Assembly (NCBI GenBank): GCA_005888335.1
Contig: VAWY01000121.1
Coordinates: forward strand, 1-64,000
Source of the DNA: Actinomycetota bacterium
GTDB taxonomy: Bacteria > Actinomycetota > Thermoleophilia > Solirubrobacterales > Solirubrobacteraceae
DNA length: 64,000 bases
Direction: 5' to 3'
Part shown: positions 32,478 to 40,548 of the stretch, piece after piece
Layout of the letters: each line of letters opens with the position of its first letter
Position numbering within the stretch: position 1 is the first letter of the stretch
The notes under the pieces: generated by a model
What the model saw: only the letters and a program-made list of their open reading frames with translations
Database searches by the model: none
Told to the model about the DNA's origin: nothing
Program-made: the position numbers and the translations under genes

Positions 32478-34544
32478 ATGTCCAAGGTTGCCCGCGTGCT
32501 GTTCGACGAAGCCCACCGCGAGGCGTGGACGATCCGTCCCGAGGTCGCCCGCGCCATCCAGCCCAGCCATCCGGAGGACTCGTCCTACGCGCGCGCGGCG
32601 GCCGCCCTGCAGGCCCGCGACTTCGCCGTCGCCGTGCACGCCGGCGGACCGTTGACGAGCGAGGCGCTGGCGGGCGCCGACGTGCTCGTCATCGCGCATC
32701 CCTCCGACCCCCGGTGGGAGCGCACGGTCCCGTCGGATCACCCCCCGCGCCTCAGCGACGCCGAGCTCGACGCCGTCGAGGCGTTCGTGCGCGGCGGCGG
32801 CGGACTGCTCCTCCTAGCCGAGGAGGAGCAGGAGAAGTACGACAACAACCTGGCCGAGCTCGCCGCACGCTTCGGCGTTCGGGTCAACAGCGAGACGGTG
32901 TCCGACTACGCGCGCTACCGCGCGGCGCCGAGCTGGGTGCTCGCCGATCTGGACGGCGGCGCCGGCGGGCTCGATGTGCTCGCGGGTGTTCGCGAGGCGT
33001 GCTTCTACCGCGCGACGACGCTCGCCGTCGACGGCGGGCCGGCGCGCGTGCTCGCGCGGGCCTCGGCGAGCGCGTCGGCGCCGGGCGCGCCGCTGCTCGC
33101 GGTCACGGAGCATGGCGCCGGTCGCGTGGCGGTGATCGCGGACTCCGACCTGTTCGGCGACGACTGCCTCGCCGACGGCGACCACGAGGCGCTGTGGCTG
33201 AACCTCCTGTACTGGCTCGCCGGCCCGGCCTTCGCGCAGGCCGAGCCGCGGCCCGCCTCACCCGCCGCCGCCGACCCGCACTGGGCCGCGCTCAAGGAGC
33301 ACACCGACGCGCTGCGGCTGCTTCAGGAGCCCGACGGCTCGGTTCGCGACGGCACCGGCGCCGGCCCGCACGTCGATGCCATGGCGGCGGCGATCGCCGC
33401 GCTTGCGGGGCACTTCCCGCACCAGGCCGACTACCTCGACGCGGTGATCGCCGACCTGCGCGCCTGGGCCGGCGGCGGGTTCGCGCGCCCGGACTTCACG
33501 CGCTCGCTCGAGCTCTTCCGCCCGGAACGCGACCGGCGCGACGGCGCCGAGCACCTCGTCGTCTTCCCGATGTACCTGCAGAACGCGTCGCGCGACACGC
33601 GGTTCGAGGCGCTCATCGTGCGCGTGCCGTGGCCCGAGTGGCTCGCCGAGCTCGAGCGCACGCGCTACGACAACGCGAAGTTCGTGCCGGTGACCTTCGT
33701 CGACACGACGGCGGGCTACGACAGCGAGTGCGCGGTGCTCTTCCCGGAGACCGTCGCGGTGGCCGGCCGACCGGTCAACAACTTCGGCGGCATCTTCTGC
33801 GACCGCGAGGCGGCGCGCTTCCGCCGCGTCGTCTCGCGCGCCGCCGAGCTGCTCAAGCTCAACCTGCCGCCGGACGCCGCGGCGCTGCTGGCCTCGGAGC
33901 GGCTGTCACTGGACGCCTACATGCTGTGGGACCTCGTCCACGACCGCGCCCACAGCCACGGCGACCTGCCGTTCGACCCGTTCATGATCCGCCAGCGCAG
34001 CCCGTACTGGATGTACTCGCTCGAGGAGCTGCGCTGCGACCTGACGGCGTTCGGCGAGGCGGTGCGGCTCGAGCGCGAGGGTCTGCGCTTCGCCCGCCAC
34101 GTCCAGTACGCCATCCTGTTCGACCGTCTGTTCCGCTTCCCGATCACCGGCACGCGCGTGCGCAACTACGACGGCCTCGGCGGCCAGCTGCTGTTCGCCT
34201 ACCTGCACAAGCACGGCTTCGTGCACTGGACCGACAACCGGCTGACCATCGAGTGGGAGCGCGTGACCGACGGCGTGGCCGCGCTGCGCGAGGCCGTCGA
34301 GGAGCTCTATCGCGCGGGCATCGACCGCTCGAAGGTCGCGCACTGGGTCGCCGCCCACGAGCTCGTCTCGACCTATGTCACGCCGACCACGGCGTCGCAG
34401 TGGGTCCGCGGCAGCCGGCGGCTGAGCGACGAGAGCGATCCGCGCGCCTGGATCGACCTCGTCTGCGAGGACGAGTTCCCGCTGTCGATGTTCTACCTGC
34501 AGCTCAAGGCGAAGATGGAGCCCGCCGGGGCGGCGGCGGCGTGA
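32478..34544 (+). CDS. DUF6421 family protein with GATase-like N-terminal domain
   Basis: The 688-residue protein has two parts. Residues 1-250 look like a class-I glutamine-amidotransferase/ThuA-like flavodoxin fold: VARVLFDEAHREAW, VLVIAHPSD, FVRGGGGLLLLAEEEQEKYDNNL, HGAGRVAVIADSDLFGDD. Residues about 265-688 match DUF6421: DFTRSLELFRPERDRRDGAEH, FVDTTAGYDSECAVLFPETVAV, FCDREAARFRRVV, WDLVHDRAHSHGDLPFDPFM, RNYDGLGGQLLFAYLH. The His/Asp-rich HDRAHSHGD could bind a metal. The function is unknown. It leads an operon with an SDR and a threonine-aldolase-like enzyme and is divergent from an Lrp regulator, suggesting amino-acid-related metabolism. Confidence 0.78.
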   Translation: MSKVARVLFDEAHREAWTIRPEVARAIQPSHPEDSSYARAAAALQARDFAVAVHAGGPLTSEALAGADVLVIAHPSDPRWERTVPSDHPPRLSDAELDAVEAFVRGGGGLLLLAEEEQEKYDNNLAELAARFGVRVNSETVSDYARYRAAPSWVLADLDGGAGGLDVLAGVREACFYRATTLAVDGGPARVLARASASASAPGAPLLAVTEHGAGRVAVIADSDLFGDDCLADGDHEALWLNLLYWLAGPAFAQAEPRPASPAAADPHWAALKEHTDALRLLQEPDGSVRDGTGAGPHVDAMAAAIAALAGHFPHQADYLDAVIADLRAWAGGGFARPDFTRSLELFRPERDRRDGAEHLVVFPMYLQNASRDTRFEALIVRVPWPEWLAELERTRYDNAKFVPVTFVDTTAGYDSECAVLFPETVAVAGRPVNNFGGIFCDREAARFRRVVSRAAELLKLNLPPDAAALLASERLSLDAYMLWDLVHDRAHSHGDLPFDPFMIRQRSPYWMYSLEELRCDLTAFGEAVRLEREGLRFARHVQYAILFDRLFRFPITGTRVRNYDGLGGQLLFAYLHKHGFVHWTDNRLTIEWERVTDGVAALREAVEELYRAGIDRSKVAHWVAAHELVSTYVTPTTASQWVRGSRRLSDESDPRAWIDLVCEDEFPLSMFYLQLKAKMEPAGAAAA

Positions 34545-34599
34545 GGCGACCGCATCGCAGTCGCGTGCGCGAAGTGCGTTCGCGCGCGTGGTGGGCGGT

Positions 34600-35310
34600 A
34601 TGAACCGGCTTGACGGGCGCGTGGTGGCGATCGCCGGCGCGGCGGGCGGGCTCGGACCGACGGTCGCGAGCGCGCTCGCGCAGGAGGGCGCGCGGCTCGC
34701 GCTGACCGACGTCGACCAGGGGCGCCTCGACGAGGTGGCCGGGCGGCTCGGGTTGCCGTCCGACCAGATCGACGCGCGCGTGGTCGACCTGCTCGACGAG
34801 GACGCGACGCGCGCGTGGGCCGCCGCGCTGACCGAGCGCTTCGGCGCCGTCGACGCGCTCGTCCACCTCGTCGGCGGCTGGCGCGGCGGCCAGCCGCTCG
34901 ACCAGGCGCCGCTGGCCGACTGGGACTGGCTGCACGACCTGCTCATCCGCACCGTCCAGCACACCTCGCGCGCGTTCGCCGCCCCGCTGAAGGCGAGCGG
35001 GCGCGGCCGCTTCGTGCTCGTCTCGGCCGCCGGCGCGCAGAAGCCGACGAGCACGAACGCCGCCTACGCAGCGGCCAAGGCCGCCGCCGAGGCGTGGACG
35101 CTGGCGCTGGCCGACGAGCTCGCCGGCACCAGCGCGACCGCCAACATCCTTGTCGTCAATGCGATCCTCTCGCCGCAGATGCGCGCCGAGAACCCCGACA
35201 AGGAGTACCCCACGTTCACCTCGGCCGAGGACATAGCCGAGGCGATCGCGTACGTGCTCTCGGACGCCGCCGCCAAGATGAACGGCAAGCGCCTCGCGCT
35301 GCACCCGTAG
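34600..35310 (+). CDS. Short-chain dehydrogenase/reductase
   Basis: The 236-residue enzyme is a classical SDR using NAD(P)H. The cofactor motif is present as GAAGGLG (variant of TGxxxGxG) near residues 13-19, followed by an acidic DVD typical of NAD preference. The catalytic Ser lies in VLVSAAG and the YAAAK motif near residue 153. It ends NGKRLALHP. The ATG at 34600 is used; GTG codons just upstream are in frame, but the conserved N-terminus begins at RLDGRVV. It lies 55 bp after the DUF6421 gene and 7 bp before the aldolase gene. Substrate unknown. Confidence 0.88.
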   Translation: MNRLDGRVVAIAGAAGGLGPTVASALAQEGARLALTDVDQGRLDEVAGRLGLPSDQIDARVVDLLDEDATRAWAAALTERFGAVDALVHLVGGWRGGQPLDQAPLADWDWLHDLLIRTVQHTSRAFAAPLKASGRGRFVLVSAAGAQKPTSTNAAYAAAKAAAEAWTLALADELAGTSATANILVVNAILSPQMRAENPDKEYPTFTSAEDIAEAIAYVLSDAAAKMNGKRLALHP

Positions 35311-35317
35311 TGGGCCC

Positions 35318-36358
35318 GTGCGCGGATTCGGCAGCGACAACCACGCCGGCGTCCTGCCCGAGGTGCTCGACGCGATCGCCGCCGCCAACGAGGGGCACGC
35401 GCACGCCTACGGCCACGACGAGTGGACCGCGCGGGCCGAGGCGCGCTTCCGCGAGCACTTCGGCGATCAGGCGCGCGCGTTCCTGGTCTTCAACGGGACG
35501 GCGGCGAACGTCGTGGGCCTGCGGGCATTGCTGCGGCCCTACGAGGCGGTGATCTGCGCCGAGACCGCGCACCTCAACGTCGACGAGTGCGGGGCGCCGG
35601 AGTGGAACGCCGGCATCAAGCTGCTCCCCGTCGCGACCCCGGACGGCAAGCTCACGCCGCAGCTCGTCGCGCCGCGCCTCGTGCGCTTCGGCGACGAGCA
35701 CGCCGTCCAGCCGCGCGTGCTCTCGATCACGCAGGCCACCGAGCTGGGCACCGTCTACACGCCGGACGAGACCGCCGCGCTGGCCGACGTCGCCCACGAG
35801 CAGGGCCTCCTGCTCCACGTCGACGGCGCGCGCCTCGCCAACGCTGCGGCGTCGCTCGGCCTGCCGCTGCGCGCGCTGACCACCGACGTCGGCGTGGACG
35901 CGCTGTCCTTCGGCGGGACGAAGAACGGCCTGCTGGCCGGCGAGGCGATCGTCCTGCTGCGCGCCGGCCTCGACGGCCCGATGCCCTTCCTGCGCAAGCA
36001 GTCGATGCAGCTCGCCTCCAAGATGCGCTTCGTCGCCGCCCAGTTCGACGCGCTGCTCGACGGCGACGCCTGGCGCCGCCCGGCCGCGCACGCCAACGCG
36101 ATGAGCGCGCGCCTGGCCGCCGCGGTGGACGGGCTGCCCGGCTTGACCATCACCCAGCCCGTGCAGGCCAACGCCGTCTTCGCCATCCTCCCGTCCGAGG
36201 TGGCCGACCGCCTGCGCGAGCGATTCTTCTTCTACACGTGGGACGAGGGCACCGGCGAGGTGCGCTGGATGTGCTCGTGGGACACGACGGCCGAGGACGT
36301 CGACGCCTTCGCGGCGACGGTCGCCGAGGCGCTCGGCGCGCCGCGAGCGGTGGGCTGA
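35318..36358 (+). CDS. Low-specificity L-threonine aldolase-like PLP enzyme
   Basis: The 346-residue protein belongs to the beta-eliminating lyase/threonine aldolase family (fold type I PLP), which cleaves threonine or other beta-hydroxy amino acids to glycine plus an aldehyde. Family marks are FGSDNHAGVLPEVLDAIAAAN, AYGHDEWTARAE, FNGTAANVVGL, the cofactor Asp in HVDGARLANA and the PLP-binding Lys in SFGGTKNGLLAGEA. It is of usual length. It begins with GTG 7 bp after the SDR stop and its TGA overlaps the next ATG (TGATG). The aldehyde released could be reduced or the hydroxyl oxidised by the neighbouring SDR; this is inference. Confidence 0.9.
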   Translation: MRGFGSDNHAGVLPEVLDAIAAANEGHAHAYGHDEWTARAEARFREHFGDQARAFLVFNGTAANVVGLRALLRPYEAVICAETAHLNVDECGAPEWNAGIKLLPVATPDGKLTPQLVAPRLVRFGDEHAVQPRVLSITQATELGTVYTPDETAALADVAHEQGLLLHVDGARLANAAASLGLPLRALTTDVGVDALSFGGTKNGLLAGEAIVLLRAGLDGPMPFLRKQSMQLASKMRFVAAQFDALLDGDAWRRPAAHANAMSARLAAAVDGLPGLTITQPVQANAVFAILPSEVADRLRERFFFYTWDEGTGEVRWMCSWDTTAEDVDAFAATVAEALGAPRAVG

Positions 36359-36642
36359 TGCCGGGCTCGATCGTCCACCTGCCGCCCGGGGTCCACGCGC
36401 CGTTCGAGGTCTACGTCAACGGCGTGCGCCAGGTCGAGGGCACCGACTACGTCGTGCGCGAGCGCACGCTGCGCTTCGACCGCGAGCTCGCGCAGGAGGG
36501 CAAGCTCGGCTTCTGGCGCTGGGCGATCGGCGCCATCGGCATCGGGACGTACAGGCCCGACCACCAGGTCGACGTGCGCTACGAGACGCGGGACGGCCGC
36601 CCGATGGTCGCCGAGCGCCTGCCGGTCGAGCCGACCGCGTAA
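36358..36642 (+). CDS. Conserved small hypothetical protein
   Basis: The 94-residue product starts MPGSIVHLPPGVHAPFEVYVNGVRQ and contains FDRELAQEGKLGFWRWAIGAIGIGTYR, then DVRYETRDGRPMVAE. The pattern suggests a beta-rich fold with one amphipathic or weakly membrane-seeking segment (FWRWAIGAIGIG). I do not know a family name. It overlaps the aldolase stop by one base, so it is translated as part of the DUF6421 operon. Confidence 0.65.
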   Translation: MPGSIVHLPPGVHAPFEVYVNGVRQVEGTDYVVRERTLRFDRELAQEGKLGFWRWAIGAIGIGTYRPDHQVDVRYETRDGRPMVAERLPVEPTA

Positions 36643-36699
36643 AGCGGCCTGTGCCCGATGTCACGCGAGACAGCGAAAATCGCCGCTACATCTAGACGG

Positions 36700-36984
36700 A
36701 TGCCGTATTACGACACCGATACGCTCGCCGCTCGCGGCCGCTCGCACACGCAACTGCGCGAGCTGCTCGACGCGCGGGCCCCGATACTCCATCTCCATGA
36801 GCGTGAGCTGCTGCTCGACGCCGCCGACGCGCTCCTCTTCGACGAGGCCGACGGCGACGTCAAGCGCGCCGCCGCGCGCGATCTGCTCTCCAGCCTGGTC
36901 GAGTCCGGCCGCTGGCTGGCGGGCCCGGCCGACGAGGCCGCCGCGGCGCTCGACGGCTGCGGGCCGCTACCCGCGAACGCTTAG
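36700..36984 (+). CDS. Small hypothetical protein
   Basis: The 94-residue, acidic, Ala/Leu-rich protein reads as mostly helical: MPYYDTDTLAARGRSHTQLRELL, then HERELLLDAADALLFDEADGDVKRAAA and LVESGRWLAGPADEA. The ATG at 36700 was preferred over the in-frame ATG at 36658 because the sequence between them contains stop-like spacer (TAGACGG just before the ATG resembles the local -10). Its end overlaps the convergent metF by 18 bp. No family recognised. Confidence 0.55.
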   Translation: MPYYDTDTLAARGRSHTQLRELLDARAPILHLHERELLLDAADALLFDEADGDVKRAAARDLLSSLVESGRWLAGPADEAAAALDGCGPLPANA

Positions 36985-37881
36985 GAGCCCCTCCTGGCGC
37001 GCCCACGGGCGCGTCAGCTTCAGCGCGCTGAGGATCGCCCGTGTCGCCGGCGAGCGGTTGAGCGTGTAGAAATGGATCCCCGGCGCGCCGGCGGCCAGCA
37101 GGTCGGCGCACTGGAGCGTCGCGTAGGCGACGCCGAAGTCGGCCACCGCGTCGGGGTCCTCCGCTCGCGCCTGCAGCTCGGCCAGCAGCGCCGGCGGGAC
37201 CGACGCTCCGCACAGGCCCGTGATGCGCTGCAGCTGAGCGACGTTGGTGATCGGCAGGATGCCCGGCACGATCGGGACCTCGATGCCGATCTCGCGGGCG
37301 CGTCGGACGAAGTCGTCGTAGAGCGCGTTGTCGAAGAACAGCTGCGTGATCAGGAAGCGCGCGCCCGCGTCGACCTTCTCCTTGAGGTAGCGCAGGTCGT
37401 CCTCGGCCGACGTCGCATGGATGTGCGTCTCGGGGAAGCAGGCGCCGCCGATCGCGAACTCCGGGTAGCCGCCCTGGATCATCGCGACCAGCTGGGCCGA
37501 GAACTCCAGGCCGCCGGGCGTCATCCGCCACTCCTCCTGGCCGGCCGGGGGGTCACCGCGCAGCGCCAGGACGTTCTCGATACCCGCGTCGCGCATGGCG
37601 TCGAGCTGCTCGCGCAGCTGCTCGACCGTCGCGCTGACACACGTGAAGTGCGCCATCGCCTCGATCCCGTACTGCTCCCGGATGCGGGTGACGATCTCGA
37701 GCGTCTTGTCCTTCGTCGAGCCGCCCGCCCCGTAGGTGACGGAGACGAACGCCGGCTCGAGCGCTCTCAGCTCGCCGAGCGCGTTCCAGAAGTTGCGCTC
37801 GCCGTCCTCCGTCTTGGGCGGGAAGAACTCGAACGAGAAGACCGGTTCCTCGGCGGTGGCGTAGAGCTCGCTGATGCGCAT
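36967..37881 (-). CDS. metF: Methylenetetrahydrofolate reductase
   Basis: The 304-residue enzyme reduces 5,10-methylene-THF to 5-methyl-THF for methionine synthesis, using FAD. The N-terminal FSFEFFPPKTEDGE with the catalytic Glu, the VSVTYGAGGSTKDKT block, and the flavin-binding LALRGDPPAG and FLITQLFFDN segments are all intact. Length is typical of the bacterial form without a regulatory C-terminus. The ATG is preceded by a -10-like TACCCT 10 nt upstream and no Shine-Dalgarno. Confidence 0.96.
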   Translation of the reverse strand: MRISELYATAEEPVFSFEFFPPKTEDGERNFWNALGELRALEPAFVSVTYGAGGSTKDKTLEIVTRIREQYGIEAMAHFTCVSATVEQLREQLDAMRDAGIENVLALRGDPPAGQEEWRMTPGGLEFSAQLVAMIQGGYPEFAIGGACFPETHIHATSAEDDLRYLKEKVDAGARFLITQLFFDNALYDDFVRRAREIGIEVPIVPGILPITNVAQLQRITGLCGASVPPALLAELQARAEDPDAVADFGVAYATLQCADLLAAGAPGIHFYTLNRSPATRAILSALKLTRPWARQEGLLSVRG

Positions 37882-37887
37882 GAGGCG

Positions 37888-38886
37888 CTAGAGGGTAGTC
37901 CAGGTGTCCGGCTGCCCCGCAATCCGGCGCGCGCGGCCCGTCCGCTCGAGGTGTGTCAGGTAGCAGAGCGTCTCGTTGAGGCGCCAGCGCCCCGTCTCCG
38001 GCGTCACGGGCTCGCCGTAGACGTGCGGGATGACCTCGTACGCGGTCAGCGGCTCGCCCGCCGCGAGCGCCTGGCGCGCGCGCTGCAGCCGCTCGGCGAC
38101 GAGGGCTCGGTTGGCGTGGATGTGCGCGCGCACGTCGGTGAACGTGCGCCCGTGCCCGGCCAGGCACAGCCGCGCGTCGAGGTCCTCGACCTTGTCGAGC
38201 GAGCTCAGGAACTCCCCTGCCGGGTCGGGCGTCCAGCCGTAGTCGTAGTACAGCGAGACGCGGCCGAGCAGGTGGTCGCCCGAGATGAGCAGCCGGCGCT
38301 CGGGCTGGAAGAAGCACACGTGCGAGGGCGCGTGCCCCGGCGTCTCGAGCGTGTGCCAGGTCCCCAGATCGGTGGCGAACGTCACACCGTCGACGAGCTC
38401 GCGGTCGGGCTCGACGACACGGGCGATCCCGGGGCCCTCGGCGCCGCGCGTGTCGCGCAGGCGCGCCAGCGTCGCCTCGGGCACGCCGCTCTGGCGGGCG
38501 ATCTCGATCCGGAGCTCGAAGTAGGCGGCCGGGTCCTGCGCGGCGCGCGTCATGTGCTCGTGGCGCGGGTGCAGCCACAGCTCGCACCCGGCGCGGTCGA
38601 TGATCGGCCCCGCCTGGCCGTAGTGGTCGGAGTGGGCGTGCGTGCAGACGAGCAGGCGCACGTGCTCGACGCGCAGCCCGACCATGTCCATCGCGCGCTC
38701 GAGGTGGGCCATCGAGCCGGGTCCGTGCCAGCCGGTGTCGACGAGCACGACGCCGTCGCCGGCCGCCAGCGCCCACGCGTTGCCGTGCGGCACGCCGGGC
38801 CACGGGAGCGGGACGCGCAGGCGCCAGACGCCGGGGAGCACGCGCTCGCCACGGCCGAGCTCGCGTCTGCGCCGCGCGGTCGCCAT
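37888..38886 (-). CDS. Metallo-beta-lactamase-fold hydrolase
   Basis: The 332-residue protein has the metal motif THAHSDHYGQ (HxHxDH), then TPGHAPSHVCFF, SGDHLLGR and AGHGRTF, supplying the remaining ligands. The C-terminal 90 residues add a small winged-helix-like segment (RWRLNETLCYLTHLERTG) seen in LACTB2-type hydrolases. These act on thioesters, RNA or phosphodiesters; the substrate here is unknown. It is upstream of metF on the same strand, 6 bp between stop and start, and divergent from the SnoaL-MBL fusion gene. Confidence 0.88.
   Translation of the reverse strand: MATARRRRELGRGERVLPGVWRLRVPLPWPGVPHGNAWALAAGDGVVLVDTGWHGPGSMAHLERAMDMVGLRVEHVRLLVCTHAHSDHYGQAGPIIDRAGCELWLHPRHEHMTRAAQDPAAYFELRIEIARQSGVPEATLARLRDTRGAEGPGIARVVEPDRELVDGVTFATDLGTWHTLETPGHAPSHVCFFQPERRLLISGDHLLGRVSLYYDYGWTPDPAGEFLSSLDKVEDLDARLCLAGHGRTFTDVRAHIHANRALVAERLQRARQALAAGEPLTAYEVIPHVYGEPVTPETGRWRLNETLCYLTHLERTGRARRIAGQPDTWTTL
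37892..37897 (-). promoter_or_regulatory. -10 hexamer TACCCT of metF
   Basis: TACCCT on the minus strand ends 10 nt before the metF ATG and lies inside the last codons of the upstream hydrolase gene. Confidence 0.45.
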
Positions 38887-38895
38887 GCCGCCCGT

Positions 38896-38926
38896 TAGGG
38901 TGCCAGAGCAGCCGACAGCAAGGAGG
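38896..38926 (+). promoter_or_regulatory. -10 TAGGGT and Shine-Dalgarno of SnoaL-MBL gene
   Basis: TAGGGT at 38896-38901 is followed by AAGGAGG at 38920-38926, 6 nt before the ATG. This is a leadered gene, in contrast to the leaderless ones around it. Confidence 0.5.
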
Positions 38927-38932
38927 GCCGAG

Positions 38933-40135
38933 ATGGCGACGACCGAGCAGGCGAGCAGCGCGGCCGAGGTCGCGCGCGGCTATTTCGGCGCGCTCGAGCG
39001 CGCCGACCGCAACGCCCAGCGCGAGTGGTACGCCCCCGACATGGGCGGCCAGATCTACGGCGTCATCGGCCCCACCGGCCGGGCCGGGATGATCGCGTAC
39101 TTCGACGAGCTCTACGCCGCGATCCCCGACCTCCGGCTGGAGATCCTCGACCTCGTCGCCGAAGGCGACAACGCCGCCGTGCGCTGGCGGACCACCGGCA
39201 CGTTCGCCGGGCCGGGGCACTTCCAGGGACTCGAGCCCAACGGGGCGCGGATCGACATCGAGGGCTGCGACCTCGTGCGCGTCAAGGACGGCAAGGTCCG
39301 CCACATCGACGCCTACACCGACGGCGCGACGATCGCCCGCCAGCTCGGCGTCCTGCCCCCGCAGGGCTCGCCGGCCGAGGCCGGGATGACTCGGGCGTTC
39401 AACGTCAAGACGCGCGTCGAGACGCGGCTGTCGGGCAAGCTCGAGGACGTCGCCGAGGGCGTCTGGCTGCTGCGCGGGGGCTTCCCCGGCAAGACGATGA
39501 ACGTCTACTTCGTGCGCGACGGCAACGGCGTGCTCGCCTTCGACGCCGGCGTGCGGTCGATGACGCACGCGATCGCGCGCGAGGCCGTCGGCCTGGGCGG
39601 GCTGACGCGCGTCGTCCTCGGCCATGGCCACCCGGACCACCGCGGCGCCGCGCCCGGGCTCGGCGTGCCGGTCCACTGCCACTCGGCCGACCGCGCGATC
39701 ACCGAGGGGGACGGCGGGATGAGCGCGATCGACTTCAGCCGGCTCAACCCGCTGGGACGGCTGCTGATGCCGCGGCTGCTCAAGCGCTGGGACGGCGGGC
39801 CGGTGAAGGTGGCGGGGACCTTCGAGGAGGGCGAGGAGATCGCCGGGTTCAAGGTCGTGCACCTGCCGGGGCACTCGGCGGGGATGTGCGCGCTGTGGCG
39901 CGAGTCCGACCGCGTCGCGCTGTCCAGCGACTGCTTCTACACCCTGGACCCGCAGACGGGGCGCAAGGGCCATCCCCGCGTGCCGCTGAGCGCGTTCAAC
40001 CTCGACACCGAGCAGGCGCGGGCATCGATCCGCAAGCTCGCGGCGCTCGAGCCCGCCGCCGCGTGGCCGGGGCACGCCGACCCGGTCGTCGGCGACGTGC
40101 GCGTGCAGCTCGAGCGGGCGGCCGACACCACGTAG
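38933..40135 (+). CDS. SnoaL-like domain fused to metallo-beta-lactamase-fold hydrolase
   Basis: The 400-residue product joins two domains. Residues about 10-140 form a SnoaL-like/NTF2 fold: VARGYFGALERADRNAQREWY, FDELYAAIPDLRLEIL, VRWRTTGTF, IDAYTDGATIARQLG. Residues about 155-398 are a metallo-beta-lactamase domain with GHGHPDHRGA (HxHxDH), LPGHSAGMC, SSDCFY and WPGHADPV. SnoaL-like domains bind small hydrophobic ligands or catalyse isomerisation, so the fusion could act on a lipophilic ester or lactone. AAGGAGG lies 6 nt before the ATG. The TAG stop overlaps the GTG of the next gene. Confidence 0.82.
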   Translation: MATTEQASSAAEVARGYFGALERADRNAQREWYAPDMGGQIYGVIGPTGRAGMIAYFDELYAAIPDLRLEILDLVAEGDNAAVRWRTTGTFAGPGHFQGLEPNGARIDIEGCDLVRVKDGKVRHIDAYTDGATIARQLGVLPPQGSPAEAGMTRAFNVKTRVETRLSGKLEDVAEGVWLLRGGFPGKTMNVYFVRDGNGVLAFDAGVRSMTHAIAREAVGLGGLTRVVLGHGHPDHRGAAPGLGVPVHCHSADRAITEGDGGMSAIDFSRLNPLGRLLMPRLLKRWDGGPVKVAGTFEEGEEIAGFKVVHLPGHSAGMCALWRESDRVALSSDCFYTLDPQTGRKGHPRVPLSAFNLDTEQARASIRKLAALEPAAAWPGHADPVVGDVRVQLERAADTT

Positions 40136-40488
40136 TGGGCAAGCGGTCGCGCCAGCGCGGGCGGCGTGCCGACCAACCCCGGGCGCCCACCACCAGCTAC
40201 GAGCACGCCTCCTTCGGCGTGCTCGAGCTGCGCGGCGCGATGTCGCCCGGCACGCGGCGCCAGTACGCCGAGCTCCCCGCGCGCACCCGCGAGGACGCCT
40301 GGCACCGCGCGGTCGAGTTCCTCTTCGAGCGCCTCGCGGCCCGCTGGACGGTCGCCGGCGTCGACTACGAGCGCCAGGCCGAGCTGCTCGCCCGCTTCCG
40401 GATGGCGAGCGCCGATGAGCGGTCGTGGATCCGCGACGTCCTGCGCGAGCACGTGGCCGATCACTTCCCCGAGATCGAAGCTCCGTGA
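40135..40488 (+). CDS. Hypothetical protein coupled to SnoaL-MBL gene
   Basis: The 117-residue product has a basic N-terminus (GKRSRQRGRRADQPR) and a helical remainder: SFGVLELRGAMSPGTRRQYAELP, DAWHRAVEFLFERLAARWTVAGV, ELLARFRMASADERSWIRDVLREHVADHFPEIE. I recognise no family. GTG at 40135 overlaps the preceding TAG by one base. No signal peptide or membrane segment. Confidence 0.6.
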   Translation: MGKRSRQRGRRADQPRAPTTSYEHASFGVLELRGAMSPGTRRQYAELPARTREDAWHRAVEFLFERLAARWTVAGVDYERQAELLARFRMASADERSWIRDVLREHVADHFPEIEAP

Positions 40489-40548
40489 CGAAGAGGGCCC
40501 CGCCCGTGTCATAGGGCCATAGCCGCCCGCAACCGTCACGGAGGACCC

